IMG/VR virus record: IMGVR_UViG_3300023179_000224
Coordinates: 1 to 40,778 of that record
Source of the DNA: a virus
Reading direction: 5' to 3' (one strand)
Length of the DNA stretch: 40,778 nt
Under the pieces are notes generated by a model. It was not told where the DNA came from. It saw only the letters and a list, made by a program, of their open reading frames with translations, and made no database searches. Within the stretch, counting starts at the first letter, position 1. Each line of letters starts with the position of its first letter. A program made the translations under genes and the position numbers. Positions 22,170 through 28,719 of the stretch are shown in pieces.

Positions 22170-22583
22170 TTAAGAAACCAAATTATAGGGTTGATCCCAT
22201 TGACCAATATTGACATCCACGTAGAAGCCAACATCAAAATAATCAGTTTGGATATCACTATTATCGTGATTGCCCAAATTCATGGCAGCAAATACCTCAG
22301 AAAGAAATTTCAATGCACGACCACTGAATTGTTTGCCAAAATGGTAGGGGTTGACATTGATATAGCCAGACGTGCGTGGTGTAAAACCATTGGCTAGTCG
22401 ATGATGATTGGTGCTGCCAAGTTCATTGAAATTCTTAATAAAGTCAATTGGCCCGCTTTTGATATTGAGTACAAACGTTGAGTGATTTCGAACTCCCAGA
22501 CTGCCCTTGATGTTATACTTTTTCAAAACTGCTTTGACCGGCAGTGCACGATCTTTTTTCATTTCCTGTGAAAAGTACGCCAT
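22170..22583 (-). CDS. Conserved phage/bacterial hypothetical protein
   Basis: A 137-residue protein starting MAYFSQEMKKDRALPVKAVL. The pattern 'SQEMKK...P..KAVLKKY..KGs..VRNHSTfVlNikSG..DFI' and the end 'NHD.SDIQTDYFdvgfYvDvNiG.WdqPY' define a family I recall in both phages and bacteria, of unknown function. It has several His and Asp residues in conserved places (RNHST, NHDNSD, TDYFD) that could bind metal. It is transcribed from the TTGACG-17-TACAAT promoter. Confidence 0.65.
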   Translation of the reverse strand: MAYFSQEMKKDRALPVKAVLKKYNIKGSLGVRNHSTFVLNIKSGPIDFIKNFNELGSTNHHRLANGFTPRTSGYINVNPYHFGKQFSGRALKFLSEVFAAMNLGNHDNSDIQTDYFDVGFYVDVNIGQWDQPYNLVS

Positions 22584-22616
22584 TCTTTTGCCTTCTTAAA
22601 TAGTTTCAATACGTGT

Positions 22617-22645
22617 ATTGTAGCACTTTGACTAATGTTCGTCAA
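22617..22645 (-). promoter_or_regulatory. Sigma70-like promoter
   Basis: TTGACG (22640-22645), spacer 17, TACAAT (22617-22622) on the minus strand; one mismatch in each hexamer. CAATAC-AC-GTATTG spans the -10 and early leader as an inverted repeat. Confidence 0.75.
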
Positions 22646-22670
22646 CTATTTTTGTCTTAGAAAAATAACA

Positions 22671-22916
22671 TTAATAGCTGGCTGAAACTTGATCCAAGTC
22701 AAAATTGTAATCCAAAAATACCTTGGTTTTTTCCAAACTACCATCGCCGTGAGTGTCAATGTATCCCACTTCATAGCAAAATTGATTGCCATTGGTGAGG
22801 CCCAAAAACTTAGCACTCCTGAATTTATCCTTTTTGTACCCGGATATTTGTATGAGATGGGTAAGATTTATTGCATCAAAGGAACACAGTATTTTCAGTT
22901 TTTCAGCGGTAATCAT
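22671..22916 (-). CDS. Small phage protein, unknown function
   Basis: An 81-residue protein from the ATG at 22916 (MITAEKLKILCSFDAINLTH). A longer frame reaches 22952 but would run through the end of the upstream gene, whose TAA at 22918-22920 is one base from this ATG. It has beta strands (FLGLTNGNQFCYEVGYIDTH, KVFLDYNFDL) and no known motif. Confidence 0.5.
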   Translation of the reverse strand: MITAEKLKILCSFDAINLTHLIQISGYKKDKFRSAKFLGLTNGNQFCYEVGYIDTHGDGSLEKTKVFLDYNFDLDQVSASY

Positions 22917-22917
22917 G

Positions 22918-23097
22918 TTAAAATCCCAGATCACTAAGTCGAATTGCAACATCTTGTGCAGAAGACTCGGTATCTGTCCAACTGTAGACTTCGTTGTCGA
23001 TAATAACTGCCCAGCCCTCAGGCTGCTGTTCGATTTTCAATCGATTTGAGATAATGTCAACGCATGACAAAAAGTATAGATTTAAATCTAAAGACAT
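22918..23097 (-). CDS. Small phage protein (59 residues)
   Basis: An open frame from ATG at 23097 to TAA at 22918-22920 encodes MSLDLNLYFLSCVDIISNRL, then EQQPEGWAVIIDNEVYSWTD and a helix ESSAQDVAIRLSDLGF. The 'GWAVIIDNEVYSWTDTE..A' part looks like a strand-turn-strand plus helix. The one-base gap to the next ATG and coverage of an otherwise empty 180 bases support it as a real gene. A leader of 44 bases separates it from the 23142 gene. Function unknown. Confidence 0.6.
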   Translation of the reverse strand: MSLDLNLYFLSCVDIISNRLKIEQQPEGWAVIIDNEVYSWTDTESSAQDVAIRLSDLGF

Positions 23098-23141
23098 ACT
23101 GTTCTGCCTTTAAGAAATTACTAGTTAATGAAAATTAGTTT

Positions 23142-23393
23142 TTAGAGGACGTCAACCTGAACGTCAACATCGTGTTTTTTCATGTTGTGATCGTAGAACG
23201 ACAGCCGATGCACAATGCCACCGCAGTTATCACGAACCATCATTTGCAAGGTAGATTCAACTGCCCGTTGATGCCTAACTGTTGCAAAACGACTTGCAGT
23301 TTCACCGACAGTCATGTAGAAACCCACACCGTCGATGATGACACGAATTTTTTGAGAATTCTTGAAACCTTGAATCACTGCTTTTGTACGCAT
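23142..23393 (-). CDS. Conserved small phage protein
   Basis: An 83-residue basic protein: MRTKAVIQGFKNSQKIRVII, then GVGFYMTVGETASRFATVRH and a strand-rich end with HRLSFYDHNMKKHDVDV. It may have a small beta-barrel or OB-like fold, but the sequence gives no motif. It is the first gene after the consensus promoter at 23427-23455, whose leader carries the shared TTAGACAGTTAACTAA element. Confidence 0.55.
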   Translation of the reverse strand: MRTKAVIQGFKNSQKIRVIIDGVGFYMTVGETASRFATVRHQRAVESTLQMMVRDNCGGIVHRLSFYDHNMKKHDVDVQVDVL

Positions 23394-23426
23394 TTTCTAG
23401 CCCTTTAGTTAACTGTCTAAGTATGT

Positions 23427-23455
23427 ATTATATACCCAAAACTATTTATTGTCAA
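23427..23455 (-). promoter_or_regulatory. Early promoter, family with ATAAAT spacer
   Basis: TTGACA (23450-23455), a 17-base spacer beginning ATAAATAGTTTTGGG, TATAAT (23427-23432) on the minus strand. The leader has TTAGACAGTTAACTAA (23405-23420), also found before the 26423 gene and, in part, before the 29052 gene. Confidence 0.9.
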
Positions 23456-23463
23456 CCGATCTC

Positions 23464-24249
23464 CTATAGAGGATTATGGTATTCCCATAATGCCCTGAAC
23501 ACTGCATCTATGTCATTGTCATAAAAACCGCTGCTATTGATCGTATTGAACTCGACAACTTTCATTGTATCGTCTACTAATGCCGTGTCCATAACTACAC
23601 AAGGCATTGGCAACCAAATGTCTGCTAGCATCTGAGCTTCATTGATTACTGCGGCATCGAGTTCGCGTAGTTTTCTCAATTGCCCATGCGCCCGATACAT
23701 TGAGCCTGAAATAATTTTTCCACCAACAATAAACCATCGCCATTCTGCTTGAATTTTCACTGGTTTTGATAAAACAACTTCTGTTTCGGGCGCCATATAA
23801 TATGACCCGCCGCCCACAGCAGCCATCATAGACTTGAACCATGGTATAATTTCTCCCACTTCCATTACCACACCAGAGTATTGCTTTAAATCTTCGCTGG
23901 GCCTAGTAAAAAGTTCAGTTTTGGGATCCCAAGAACTAAGATAATCTACAGCTTGTTGTACTGACATAACAGTATCATTTAACATGTCACTGCGATTGTT
24001 GATAAAGTTTCGGTAGTTCAACTTAGTAACATCAAAGTGCAACCCTGTCCATTTCTTTTCTGCTGCTAAGTTTGTCAACAATGTAGAACCATAGGGAATA
24101 TAATCCAGCCCATTCAATGGCTCATCTGATGTAATCTCACGGTCGAACGGTATTACTCCCACAAATAAATGTGGGTATGGCTTGACTGCATCTGCTACAT
24201 TATGCAGTTGATCTTCGTTCATCAAATTGTGTTGTACTGCATATTTCAT
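23464..24249 (-). CDS. ATP-grasp (R2K clade / DUF4343-like) ligase
   Basis: A 261-residue protein. The C-terminal half has the ATP-grasp pattern of the R2K family: VKIQAEWRWFIVGGKIISGS with the RWFI...G.vi..s strand pair, and after a helix PMPCVVMDTALVDDTMKVVE followed by FNTINSSGFYDND, where the D, E and N residues fit the Mg-ATP site. Such enzymes join a carboxylate to an amine; R2K members in phages are predicted to modify proteins or peptides. The substrate is unknown. It is the last gene of a nine-gene coupled operon, and its start overlaps the preceding stop as ATGA. Confidence 0.7.
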   Translation of the reverse strand: MKYAVQHNLMNEDQLHNVADAVKPYPHLFVGVIPFDREITSDEPLNGLDYIPYGSTLLTNLAAEKKWTGLHFDVTKLNYRNFINNRSDMLNDTVMSVQQAVDYLSSWDPKTELFTRPSEDLKQYSGVVMEVGEIIPWFKSMMAAVGGGSYYMAPETEVVLSKPVKIQAEWRWFIVGGKIISGSMYRAHGQLRKLRELDAAVINEAQMLADIWLPMPCVVMDTALVDDTMKVVEFNTINSSGFYDNDIDAVFRALWEYHNPL

Positions 24250-24749
24250 ATTGATTTCTCTACGATATTATGGGCGCGTTCAGTTGCTCGAACTATCCAT
24301 AGCAATAATTTTGAATCGATGTCAAAATCAGGTGGAACTAATTTTGACACTTGTTCTAGAGTGAGTGGCTCATGCTTTAATCGACTACTCGCCAAAGCAT
24401 GACCTTCTGAAAAGCCTCGACGATACGTGTCACTGTCTGGTGAATTTTGCATAGTTACTCCTTCTGCTTTGGCGATGGCGGCGCGGGCTTTATTCCAAAT
24501 GCTACTCTTGATGTAATCTGGTGCATCTGCTTCCAGCAATGCTTTCAACGCCTCCAGCAGTTCCTGATTCACCGACTCCAGCTTCTCAATCCGGCGCAAT
24601 CTGTCTCCTGCCATCTTGTATTGCCAGTCGTGTGCTTCATGCAACCGGCGCAGTTCGGCGGCGGCTTGTAGGTCAGGACCAGCAACATTTTTGTAGTAAG
24701 CCTGCTCCAACGCATCAGCCAGCCGCAAGGCTTCTGGTAGTGTAGTCAT
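24246..24749 (-). CDS. Ead/Ea22-like phage protein
   Basis: A 167-residue protein from the ATG at 24749, which overlaps the upstream stop as ATGA. It has helical segments rich in Ala, Leu, Glu and Arg (LPEALRLADALEQAYYK, RLRRIEKLESVNQELLEALK) as in Ead/Ea22-type proteins of lambdoid phages. The C-terminal module RRGFSEGHALASS...LTLEQVSKL...DFD...LLLWIVRATERAHNI resembles a short 'E.fARAiErAHgI' module common in phage proteins. It is a mosaic of known phage modules with unknown function. The segment is richer in G+C than its neighbours. Confidence 0.6.
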   Translation of the reverse strand: MTTLPEALRLADALEQAYYKNVAGPDLQAAAELRRLHEAHDWQYKMAGDRLRRIEKLESVNQELLEALKALLEADAPDYIKSSIWNKARAAIAKAEGVTMQNSPDSDTYRRGFSEGHALASSRLKHEPLTLEQVSKLVPPDFDIDSKLLLWIVRATERAHNIVEKSI

Positions 24750-24997
24750 TTTTCGAATCCGAAGCGTTCTTTGATGTGTTCTATTCCCAGCAGTCTTCCG
24801 TTGACCCACCCTCTATTATAGTCACCGAATTCGTCAGGATGAGTCATGGCATACTCTGGTTTCATCAGAGTTTCGACACATTCCCGAACAATCAACTCGG
24901 CGAACTTTTCCTTGTCAAATTCAGCATACCGCCTACCATCGCGGTCAATATAAGTTGTCTCGCATTGTTCGGCAAGTTCTTTAATTCGTTCGTTCAT
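24746..24997 (-). CDS. Conserved phage protein, MNERI family (copy 1)
   Basis: An 83-residue protein: MNERIKELAEQCETTYIDRD, then DKEKFAELIVRECVETLMKP, and an end GIEHIKERFGFEK. The 'MNERI.ELA.Q....EKFAELIVREC...I...FG' layout is a widespread small phage family of unknown function. A paralogue lies at 25516-25731 in the same operon. It overlaps both neighbours by four bases. Confidence 0.65.
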   Translation of the reverse strand: MNERIKELAEQCETTYIDRDGRRYAEFDKEKFAELIVRECVETLMKPEYAMTHPDEFGDYNRGWVNGRLLGIEHIKERFGFEK

Positions 24998-25206
24998 CTT
25001 TCTTCATCCTCCTCTTGCGACATGTCATCACGGTAAGCATCTTCTTTTGCTGCTTCTACCAATGCATCCCACTCATCGACCTCTTGCTGGTCTATCATTT
25101 CTTGGTATGAAAGTGGAGTGGTCCTGCCGCGCTCTGCCCACGGCTTAAATTCTTCCCATGGAAGGGTATGGGCGTGTCTCGGACGTGCTAGTCTTCTACT
25201 GCTCAT
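24994..25206 (-). CDS. Small charged phage protein
   Basis: A 70-residue protein with a basic start (MSSRRLARPRHAHTLPWEEF) and an acidic end (DEWDALVEAAKEDAYRDDMS then EEDEER). There is no known motif and it is probably helical or partly disordered. It is coupled to both neighbours by ATGA overlaps. The charge asymmetry may serve protein-protein contact. Confidence 0.5.
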   Translation of the reverse strand: MSSRRLARPRHAHTLPWEEFKPWAERGRTTPLSYQEMIDQQEVDEWDALVEAAKEDAYRDDMSQEEDEER

Positions 25207-25304
25207 TCTTCAACTCCGTTATGATTAATTCCAAATAGTTGTTCAATCTGTTCTACAGGCTCGTTCAGTGAGTTTGGCAAGGCACGTTTACGAGTTCTTC
25301 TCAC
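25203..25304 (-). CDS. Tiny coupled ORF (33 residues, GTG start)
   Basis: A GTG at 25304 overlaps the upstream stop as GTGA, and the TGA at 25203-25205 overlaps the next ATG as ATGA. The product is basic at first (MRRTRKRALPNSLNEP) and then VEQIEQLFGINHNGVEE. The double overlap and the fact that it fills an otherwise empty gap of about 95 bases in a fully coupled operon support translation. No family is recognised. Confidence 0.55.
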   Translation of the reverse strand: MRRTRKRALPNSLNEPVEQIEQLFGINHNGVEE

Positions 25305-25519
25305 TGGGTGTATTCGTCGTGGATATTGTCAATGTCATCTTGGATATCTTCAATCAATGCCTTGATGTTTTTGATATAAATCTTACCCAGTTCCGAATTG
25401 CCAATTGCACTGTCAATTTTAGTACACGCCTTTTCCAGATCCCAAATACTTTGTTGTAAGTGAGAAATCTGCTCAATGTGGCGTCTGGACATTTTACTAG
25501 AAACAATCTGTGTCATCAT
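25301..25519 (-). CDS. Small helical phage protein
   Basis: A 72-residue, probably coiled-coil protein (HIEQISHLQQSIWDLEKACT, then KIYIKNIKALIEDIQDDIDN). The start at 25519 (a second ATG follows directly) overlaps the upstream stop as ATGA. No catalytic motif; function unknown. Confidence 0.55.
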   Translation of the reverse strand: MMTQIVSSKMSRRHIEQISHLQQSIWDLEKACTKIDSAIGNSELGKIYIKNIKALIEDIQDDIDNIHDEYTQ

Positions 25520-25731
25520 TTAACTCCGAAATTTTCTTGAATTAGTTTCGCAATTGCACTGGGTACTGGTTCCAAGGGATCATATGAATATGCAACTGCG
25601 GCACATTCCCTCACAATCAACTCGGCGAACTTTTCCAATGTATCTGTGGTCATATGAGATACCGTAAGTTTGAATAAGTCTGGGGATCGCATACCCGACT
25701 GTTTGGCAAGTTCTAGTATTCGTTCGTTCAT
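25516..25731 (-). CDS. Conserved phage protein, MNERI family (copy 2)
   Basis: A 71-residue paralogue of the 24746-24997 protein: MNERILELAKQSGMRSPDLF, then TLEKFAELIVRECAAVAYSY and an end with IAKLIQENFGVK. The shared start, central EKFAELIVREC and FG ending show duplication followed by divergence in the middle. Function unknown. The start follows the upstream stop by three bases. Confidence 0.6.
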   Translation of the reverse strand: MNERILELAKQSGMRSPDLFKLTVSHMTTDTLEKFAELIVRECAAVAYSYDPLEPVPSAIAKLIQENFGVK

Positions 25732-25734
25732 AAT

Positions 25735-25932
25735 TTACCTCTGAAAGAAATCCACAACACGCTGGGTTTGAGCATTGATTACTCTAGCCAGGATGTAGTG
25801 TTCTTTTAGTTGACCTTTGGCAAACAATCGTGCTTCATCAAGTTCTTCAAAGTAGACAACCTCGCCAACAAAGTTCGTGGAATCGTAATAGGTACCATCT
25901 GCATCCTGCAATTCAATGTAGTATTCGTTCAT
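25735..25932 (-). CDS. Small phage protein, unknown function
   Basis: A 65-residue acidic protein (MNEYYIELQDADGTYYDSTN, ELDEARLFAKGQLKEHYILA, then RVINAQTQRVVDFFQR). Its strand-helix-strand order suggests a small alpha/beta fold with an E-A-R helix as in several phage proteins that begin with a 'Y.IE.D' strand. It lies two bases after the 25935 gene in the same operon. Confidence 0.5.
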   Translation of the reverse strand: MNEYYIELQDADGTYYDSTNFVGEVVYFEELDEARLFAKGQLKEHYILARVINAQTQRVVDFFQR

Positions 25933-25934
25933 GA

Positions 25935-26423
25935 TTAGGCCGCCTTAGACAGATATTGATTAACTTGCTCACCAGTGACCATGTCACCGTTACGCATAGT
26001 ATAAACAACACGATAGTTACCACGCTCACCGCCCATGAGCATATCATACTCTTCGGTCTTACGTTCGACCTTGGAGTTCATATAGCCATACTCACCGTTC
26101 TCAACGGTACGGTTAGCGACCCAACGACCACCAATCCAGCGCAGTTCGAAGGGGGTCTCCCATTCAGCACAAGCCTTAGCGTCATTGTCAAGGATAGACC
26201 AGTCGATCACGTACTCCTCGAAACTCTCATTACGAGATTCGATCAGTGCCTTCAAGGTGTTGATGCCCAGATCCTTGATCTTCAGGGCCTGAGCGACCGA
26301 AAGGTCGGGGACAACATACGTATGACCGCCCTTGCACTTCCAGCGCTGAGGGCAAGTGCCCTGACCGTCCCAATCATGAGCACCGTAGTTTTCGCGAACT
26401 TGAGTAGTGATGACGATCTTCAT
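25935..26423 (-). CDS. Conserved phage/bacterial hypothetical protein
   Basis: A 162-residue protein. It opens with MKIVITTQVRENYGAHDWDG and then CPQRWKCKGGHTYVV, a start I recall from proteins in large phages and some bacteria. The middle has FELRWIGGRWVANRTVENGE and the end YRVVYTMRNGDMVTGEQVNQ. It may be beta-rich, but no function is known. Start choice: ATG at 26423, with a CGGAG ribosome site and the TTAGACAGTTAACTAA leader element upstream. It heads a nine-gene operon that ends with the ATP-grasp gene at 23464. Confidence 0.6.
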   Translation of the reverse strand: MKIVITTQVRENYGAHDWDGQGTCPQRWKCKGGHTYVVPDLSVAQALKIKDLGINTLKALIESRNESFEEYVIDWSILDNDAKACAEWETPFELRWIGGRWVANRTVENGEYGYMNSKVERKTEEYDMLMGGERGNYRVVYTMRNGDMVTGEQVNQYLSKAA

Positions 26424-26457
26424 ATGTTTGCTCCGTTAGTTAACTGTCTAAGTAGCT

Positions 26458-26486
26458 ATTATAGCTGATCTGCCATTTATTGTCAA
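26458..26486 (-). promoter_or_regulatory. Early promoter of the nine-gene coupled operon
   Basis: TTGACA (26481-26486), a 17-base spacer starting ATAAATGG, TATAAT (26458-26463) on the minus strand. The leader repeats TTAGACAGTTAACTAA ending in the CGGAG ribosome site. Confidence 0.9.
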
Positions 26487-26490
26487 AATT

Positions 26491-27126
26491 TCAACCCCAA
26501 GCCAGCCCAAAGTTTTGAGCGCACACTGGCCCATACCCGACTTTCACAGAACGATCGTCTTTCAATCCGTGATTGCAGAAGCTGCAACCACCAGTGAGAC
26601 GACCATAGCGGCCAGCAGTGGTAGCTGGATCATCTGCAAACTCTTTTACCAAATTACATACTTCTTGAGTAGCACTACGGGTAGCAAAGAACTCGCCAGT
26701 GACATCTACTCGGCCAAAAAACTTGTTATTACCAAATGGCCCACCGTCGGTAATGATAATCTGGCCTGCATACTTGCTATTGGCACCAGCGCGGCTGAAA
26801 ACCAAGTGCTGTCCTTGTGCGGTTTGCAATTTGACTTTGACGCAGCGCAGTTTCTTAGCAGCCAGATCAAACAAATCCTGAATCTTTTGAAAGTTGACTT
26901 GCACCTGAGAAACAGGGGCAGGTTGAGTGGCGCGTTGATGCAAAGTATCAACCCAAGACAACTGTTTGGTGGACAAGTTGCCGTAACGGTAAAAGTTCTG
27001 AATCAAACTGGAAGCAAAGTTGACATCGCTGTTACCCAACTTGCCTAGCACTGATTTCAGTGCTTCTACCTGAGTTTGTTGTGCCGAATTCAGTTGAACC
27101 GTTTTACGATTTTGAGTTGCAAACAT
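26491..27126 (-). CDS. DUF6011-like zinc-binding phage protein
   Basis: A 211-residue protein from the ATG at 27126 (AAGGAG upstream). The C-terminal part has GRYGRLTGGCSFCNHGLKDD and a RSVKVGYGPVCAQNFGL end; this CxxC...L.D.RS...GYGPvCA...GL pattern is that of DUF6011, a likely treble-clef zinc site found in many phages. The middle (VKLQTAQGQHLVFSRAGANS) resembles a beta domain that often precedes it. It may bind nucleic acid, but the role is unknown. Single gene between two promoters. Confidence 0.7.
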   Translation of the reverse strand: MFATQNRKTVQLNSAQQTQVEALKSVLGKLGNSDVNFASSLIQNFYRYGNLSTKQLSWVDTLHQRATQPAPVSQVQVNFQKIQDLFDLAAKKLRCVKVKLQTAQGQHLVFSRAGANSKYAGQIIITDGGPFGNNKFFGRVDVTGEFFATRSATQEVCNLVKEFADDPATTAGRYGRLTGGCSFCNHGLKDDRSVKVGYGPVCAQNFGLAWG

Positions 27127-27158
27127 AAACACTCCTTGTTTAAACCGTCTAAGTATCA

Positions 27159-27187
27159 ATTGTATACTGAAACCGATTTATTGTCAA
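27159..27187 (-). promoter_or_regulatory. Early promoter (ATAAAT family)
   Basis: TTGACA (27182-27187), a 17-base spacer starting ATAAATCGGTTT, TACAAT (27159-27164) on the minus strand. The leader has ACTTAGACGG and GTTTAAAC, a variant of the shared leader element. Confidence 0.85.
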
Positions 27188-27196
27188 ATTTTGAAT

Positions 27197-27364
27197 TTAC
27201 AGATCACTGAGAACATACGAACACATACGTCCATTGGGGTCAAGCAGATCGTAATACCCCCAGCGATGTCTGGACATCCAGCTCAGACATTCCTCGTTTG
27301 TCCCGGTAAAACGTACCTTTTTGATACCGACTTCGATGAATTTTTTCACAACTACTGAATACAT
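27197..27364 (-). CDS. Small phage protein, unknown function
   Basis: A 55-residue protein from the ATG at 27364 (MYSVVVKKFIEVGIKKVRFT). The frame is open up to 27418, but that start lies inside the -35 box, so it cannot be used by the main transcript. The part ECLSWMSRHRWGYYDLLDPN is aromatic-rich; no family is recognised. Possible start of a four-stranded fold. Confidence 0.5.
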   Translation of the reverse strand: MYSVVVKKFIEVGIKKVRFTGTNEECLSWMSRHRWGYYDLLDPNGRMCSYVLSDL

Positions 27365-27389
27365 TTGACGCCCATTAATCAATAAGAGT

Positions 27390-27418
27390 TTTGTATTACA
27401 AAAATGATTTATTGTCAA
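27390..27418 (-). promoter_or_regulatory. Early promoter with a stop codon in the -35 box
   Basis: TTGACA (27413-27418), a 17-base spacer starting ATAAATCATTTTTG, and TACAAA (27390-27395) as weak -10. The TGA inside TTGACA is the stop of the upstream gene 27415-27825. Confidence 0.75.
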
Positions 27419-27825
27419 CTATTTTTCTTGATCAACTCAATCAAAGCAATGGCAATGTCGTGATCTCCACGATCCAGCGCATCATGGGCAGCAGTGCGAA
27501 GACTGTCGAGGGTGTCAGTTTTCACAGTCCGCTGGATGTCAGGTTCTGGTTCGGCGGCTTGGTAGGGCAACACTAGGCCAGGAGCGCGCCGCACTTCATA
27601 ATGCACTCCATAGAGACGGAGAGTCTCTAGACTCTCCAGGAGGAGCCGGGTGTCAAGCAGGTGATCTCCGACTTCCACCACATGCGTACCACCCTGATCA
27701 ACCATGTCGTTGGCTTCTTCGACGCCCAACTCGGGGCACAAGTCCCGCAGGGTTTTTGTGACCTCTAACATTACGGCACGGTAATTGAAAGTCCAGTTTG
27801 ACGGGAATGTCAGTTGGTATTTCAT
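27415..27825 (-). CDS. Hypothetical early protein
   Basis: A 136-residue protein from the ATG at 27825, with AAAGGA as ribosome site. The longer frame (TTG at 27894) passes through the promoter and is rejected. It has alpha/beta segments (MKYQLTFPSNWTFNYRAVML, EEANDMVDQGGTHVVEVGDH, ETLRLYGVHYEVRR) and a helical C-terminus RTAAHDALDRGDHDIAIALI. It may be a small alpha/beta fold but shows no catalytic motif. Confidence 0.55.
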   Translation of the reverse strand: MKYQLTFPSNWTFNYRAVMLEVTKTLRDLCPELGVEEANDMVDQGGTHVVEVGDHLLDTRLLLESLETLRLYGVHYEVRRAPGLVLPYQAAEPEPDIQRTVKTDTLDSLRTAAHDALDRGDHDIAIALIELIKKNS

Positions 27826-27856
27826 TTGTTTGTCCTTTGTTTGTTGATATGAAATA

Positions 27857-27885
27857 ATTATATGCCCAAAATGATTTATTGTCAA
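27857..27885 (-). promoter_or_regulatory. Perfect early promoter with a stop codon in the -35 box
   Basis: TTGACA (27880-27885), spacer ATAAATCATTTTGGGCA (17), TATAAT (27857-27862) on the minus strand. The TGA of TTGACA terminates the 27882-28070 gene. Spacer identical to that at 28097-28125. Confidence 0.92.
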
Positions 27886-28070
27886 CCTTCCCAACCGAAT
27901 CGACGGGCATATGCTTCTGCATCACTGCGAAGACGATATTCACGGACTGTGTTAGTAACCCAGTAAGTTTCTTGACGGATAGTATCAAACTTTAATTCAC
28001 GAATCAAGACAATGAACTTTGGATACTCTTTGGTAGCCGGTCGAATATCTACTTTGATTTCGTTAGTCAT
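27882..28070 (-). CDS. Small phage protein, unknown function
   Basis: A 62-residue protein from the ATG at 28070, eight bases after GGAG. Sequence features: MTNEIKVDIRPATKEYPKFI, VLIRELKFDTIRQETYWVTN, then a helix SDAEAYARRFGWEG. Alternating strands then a helix fit a small phage DUF of the 'hydrophobic strand plus EAyArrfGW' kind. Its stop is within the next promoter. Confidence 0.55.
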   Translation of the reverse strand: MTNEIKVDIRPATKEYPKFIVLIRELKFDTIRQETYWVTNTVREYRLRSDAEAYARRFGWEG

Positions 28071-28096
28071 TTTGTACTCCTTCAATCAATAAGAGT

Positions 28097-28125
28097 ATTA
28101 TATGCCCAAAATGATTTATTGTCAA
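28097..28125 (-). promoter_or_regulatory. Perfect early promoter with a stop codon in the -35 box
   Basis: TTGACA (28120-28125), spacer ATAAATCATTTTGGGCA (17), TATAAT (28097-28102) on the minus strand. The TGA of TTGACA is the stop of the upstream gene 28122-28427. Confidence 0.92.
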
Positions 28126-28427
28126 TCTAGAAGCGTGTAACCTTTTATTTTAACGTTCTCTTCAAACTCTTGAAAGAATGATTCTCTGGCTGCTTTACCG
28201 TCTCCGTAGCAAGGCCAAGAGCGACCTGTCAAATGCTTTGCCAAAACTTCCATCATGCACTCACGATCCATTGTGTCATTGGGACTATCATACTCGATCA
28301 ATTGCTCGATTAGATCGTGCTCATCCTTCATCATCTCATTGAATTGATCCGCTGTTAGCTGGACCTTAGTATGGTCAGCAATGACTTCAATACAGCGAGA
28401 AGTTAAATCCCTGGACATGTTTTTCAT
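28122..28427 (-). CDS. Acidic helical early protein
   Basis: A 101-residue protein from the ATG at 28427; a GTG at 28439 is possible but the GGA site eight bases before the ATG fits better. It is acidic and helical (MKNMSRDLTSRCIEVIADHT, DQFNEMMKDEHDLIEQLIEY, FFQEFEENVKIKGYTLLD). No known motif. It ends with its TGA inside the next promoter's -35 box. Confidence 0.5.
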   Translation of the reverse strand: MKNMSRDLTSRCIEVIADHTKVQLTADQFNEMMKDEHDLIEQLIEYDSPNDTMDRECMMEVLAKHLTGRSWPCYGDGKAARESFFQEFEENVKIKGYTLLD

Positions 28428-28454
28428 GTTTGATTCCACTAAATTATTAAAATA

Positions 28455-28715
28455 TCACAGGTTTTCCAAGAATTGTTGCATTTCTGCAACATCCTTGAAC
28501 ACCTGGGAACCATGTCGATTGGTACGGACAATCATGAAGTTTCGGTTGTAGATTTCTACAGTAGCGTCTAGTGTACGTGAGCGACCAAATGTAACCGAGA
28601 GGTACTTGCGACCTTTCTGGTTGGTATGTTCACCCGACAAGACACCGTATGGGGCAGTAAAATTATTACCTTTAGCCCAAGTAAAAATCAGTTCTTGGAT
28701 TTGTTGACTGTTCAT
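28455..28715 (-). CDS. Small conserved-looking phage protein
   Basis: An 86-residue protein from the ATG at 28715, just behind the stop of the 28720 gene. It has a helix (MNSQQIQELIFTWAKGNNFT) followed by strands (GEHTNQKGRKYLSVTFGRSR, ATVEIYNRNFMIVRTN) and a C-terminal helix FKDVAEMQQFLENL. The layout is alpha-beta-beta-beta-alpha; no motif is recognised. It is coupled to the 28720-29052 gene. Confidence 0.55.
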   Translation of the reverse strand: MNSQQIQELIFTWAKGNNFTAPYGVLSGEHTNQKGRKYLSVTFGRSRTLDATVEIYNRNFMIVRTNRHGSQVFKDVAEMQQFLENL

Positions 28716-28719
28716 TGCA

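Noticed and set aside
22184-22189. TATAAT on the minus strand inside the end of the 22170-22583 gene
   Set aside because: It encodes the conserved P-Y-N-L end of the protein and lacks a -35 at proper distance.
23119-23155. TTGACG on the minus strand as a -35 for the 59-residue gene
   Set aside because: No acceptable -10 occurs 16-18 bases downstream, and the hexamer encodes the V-D-V end of the 23142-23393 protein.
27826-27894. TTG-started extension of the 27415-27825 gene
   Set aside because: It runs through a perfect promoter, and the ATG at 27825 has a ribosome site.
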